From positions 1 to 64,000 of the forward strand of contig NZ_JAPHPW010000004.1 of assembly GCF_026241515.1 (NCBI RefSeq): a stretch of 64,000 bases of DNA. Direction: 5' to 3'. The notes under the pieces are model-generated. The model was given only the letters and a program-made list of their open reading frames with translations. It was not told the origin of the DNA and did not search any database. The position numbers and the translations under genes were made by a program. Each line of letters opens with the position of its first letter. Within the stretch, counting starts at the first letter, position 1. Shown piece by piece: positions 62,815-64,000 of the stretch. The stretch is from Vibrio sp. 14G-20 (lineage in GTDB: Bacteria; Pseudomonadota; Gammaproteobacteria; Enterobacterales; Vibrionaceae).

Positions 62815-64000
62815 ATGATGAATCTAGCTGATTTTGCGATAAAACAACGCACCTTCATCCTGTTTTTCACTGCATTGAGTGTAATTGCGGGCCTGTTTTC
62901 TTACTTTGATCTTGGCAAGCTCGAAGATCCAAGCTTCACCATCAAAACGGCCGTGGTAGTAACCCTCTACCCTGGCGCTTCTGCAGAAGAAGTGGAGCAA
63001 CAAGTCACCGATACCGTGGAAACCAAACTGCAAGAAATGGGTTCATTGAACCGACTGCGTTCACTGTCTCGTCCAGGCATGTCGATGGTATTTGTTGACT
63101 TAAAGGAGTCTCTTAATTCAAAAGCACTTCCTCAAGAGTGGGACTTGTTGCGTCGTAAAGTGTCTGACATGAAGCTGTTACTGCCTTCGGCGGCACAGAT
63201 CAGTGTCGTACAGGATGAGTTTTCTGAAGTCTACGGAATGCTTTTTTCTATCCACAGTACGGATGCATCGCCTGCTGAACTAAGACGTTACGCAGAAGAG
63301 TTACAACGACGCATCAAAACCGTCGATGGCATTAAGAAGATTGAGTTACATGGTGTTCAGCCACGTGTTGTCCACATCAACATCCCAGATGAAAGATTGG
63401 CACAATACGGCCTATCTATCACGCAAGTTTGGTCACAACTCAATACTCAGAACATGACCTTTGACGCGGGCAAGTTTTCAGCTGGCACTGAGCGTATTCG
63501 TGTTCAACAGTCGAGCGAGTTTGGTTCATTAGATGACATTAAAAACCTGATGATCAAAGGCGGCGTGAGTGAATTTGGAACCAGCTTAATCCGTTTGGGC
63601 GATATCGCAGACATCACAATGGGCTACCAAGAGCCACTGATGACAGAGAACCGCTACAACGGCGTACCTGCAGTTACATTGGCAATGAGTCCTGTTGCGG
63701 GCGTTAACGTGGTATCGCTTGGCGATGAAATCCACCAGATCGTCAGTGATTTCCAAGCAACTCTACCGTTAGGCGTCGATATCTCGACAGTTGCAAACCA
63801 GCCGGAAGAAGTTCAGAAATCGATCGACAACTTCGTAAGCAACTTGCTTGAGAGTGTCGCGATTGTATTCATCGTCCTGTCCGTATTCATGGGGCTAAAA
63901 AGCGCAACTATCGTTGGTTCAAGCTTGCTGCTGACTATCTTGTTAACGCTTATCTACATGAACATGGCTTCAATCGATTTACACCGAGTTTCGCTAGGTA
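62815..64000 (+). CDS. RND efflux transporter, 5' part, cut by the window edge
   Basis: An open reading frame runs to the window end without a stop (395 codons visible; a full RND pump is about 1,030). The protein begins MMNLADFAIKQRTFILF, with a first helix at about 13-30 and the periplasmic porter region with VTLYPGASAEEVEQQVTDTVE near 46. Later SIDNFVSNLLESVAIVFIVLSVF starts the second membrane block. It is of the HAE-1/HME-like class, coupled to the adaptor gene by a 7-base gap. Start may be 62815 or 62818. Confidence 0.9.
   Translation, partial: MMNLADFAIKQRTFILFFTALSVIAGLFSYFDLGKLEDPSFTIKTAVVVTLYPGASAEEVEQQVTDTVETKLQEMGSLNRLRSLSRPGMSMVFVDLKESLNSKALPQEWDLLRRKVSDMKLLLPSAAQISVVQDEFSEVYGMLFSIHSTDASPAELRRYAEELQRRIKTVDGIKKIELHGVQPRVVHINIPDERLAQYGLSITQVWSQLNTQNMTFDAGKFSAGTERIRVQQSSEFGSLDDIKNLMIKGGVSEFGTSLIRLGDIADITMGYQEPLMTENRYNGVPAVTLAMSPVAGVNVVSLGDEIHQIVSDFQATLPLGVDISTVANQPEEVQKSIDNFVSNLLESVAIVFIVLSVFMGLKSATIVGSSLLLTILLTLIYMNMASIDLHRVSLG

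Overview
The window reads as a piece of the main chromosome of a marine Vibrio, most likely close to the Splendidus group. The evidence is a NorM-type MATE pump of Vibrio length, DUF3802 and DUF2960 proteins that I know mainly from Vibrio and relatives, a syp-type exopolysaccharide locus, several chemoreceptors, and gene order recalling the V. cholerae formate dehydrogenase / tungstate block. I see no rRNA, tRNA, insertion sequence, integron cassette, prophage or CRISPR array. Species identity is inference.

Layout. (1) 1-10.4 kb, minus strand: a respiratory, exported formate dehydrogenase (catalytic FdhA with Cys rather than Sec, FeS subunit, cytochrome b subunit), its chaperone, a small Tat peptide, a four-cluster ferredoxin-like protein and DUF3305/DUF3306 proteins, with divergent fdhD. 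(2) 10.6-19.7 kb: two chemoreceptors, ABC-F protein YbiT, and a two-gene unit of an unrecognised membrane P-loop protein plus an MscS channel. (3) 20-28.7 kb: a sensor kinase and sigma-54 response regulator divergent from tupABC (tungstate uptake), mobA and a mobB-moeA fusion. (4) 29-40.4 kb: housekeeping genes (NagK, DTW protein, sterol-desaturase-like protein, chemoreceptor, NlpC/P60 lipoprotein, fructosamine kinase, riboflavin synthase, NorM, exported ATP-dependent DNA ligase). (5) 40.6-60.5 kb: a syp-like exopolysaccharide locus interrupted by a betaine/choline-type ABC transporter. (6) 60.7 kb to the end: a LysR regulator, an RND adaptor lipoprotein and the start of its RND pump, cut by the window edge.

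The strongest new-looking signal is regulatory. The formate dehydrogenase operon, the DUF3305/3306 unit, fdhD and tupA each have a -24/-12 (sigma-54) promoter with GG-N10-GC spacing. The 10-mer GACATTTTGT, usually inside a G-GACA-N3-TGTC palindrome, recurs near these promoters and just upstream of the regulator gene. I infer that this orphan-named two-component system controls formate oxidation, FdhA maturation and metal (W/Mo) supply as one regulon. One copy of the operator forms the tip of a transcription terminator.

A second, separate sigma-54 regulon is the syp locus: -24/-12 promoters stand before sypA, the sypL-like gene and sypP (with a decayed one before sypM), each 50-80 bp downstream of TTCTCA-type boxes matching the known SypG site. 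The locus lacks sypE, sypF and sypI-K equivalents. A stand-alone Hpt protein sits directly before sypG, suggesting a pared-down phosphorelay.

All calls come from reading sequence and recalled family knowledge; no database search was run.
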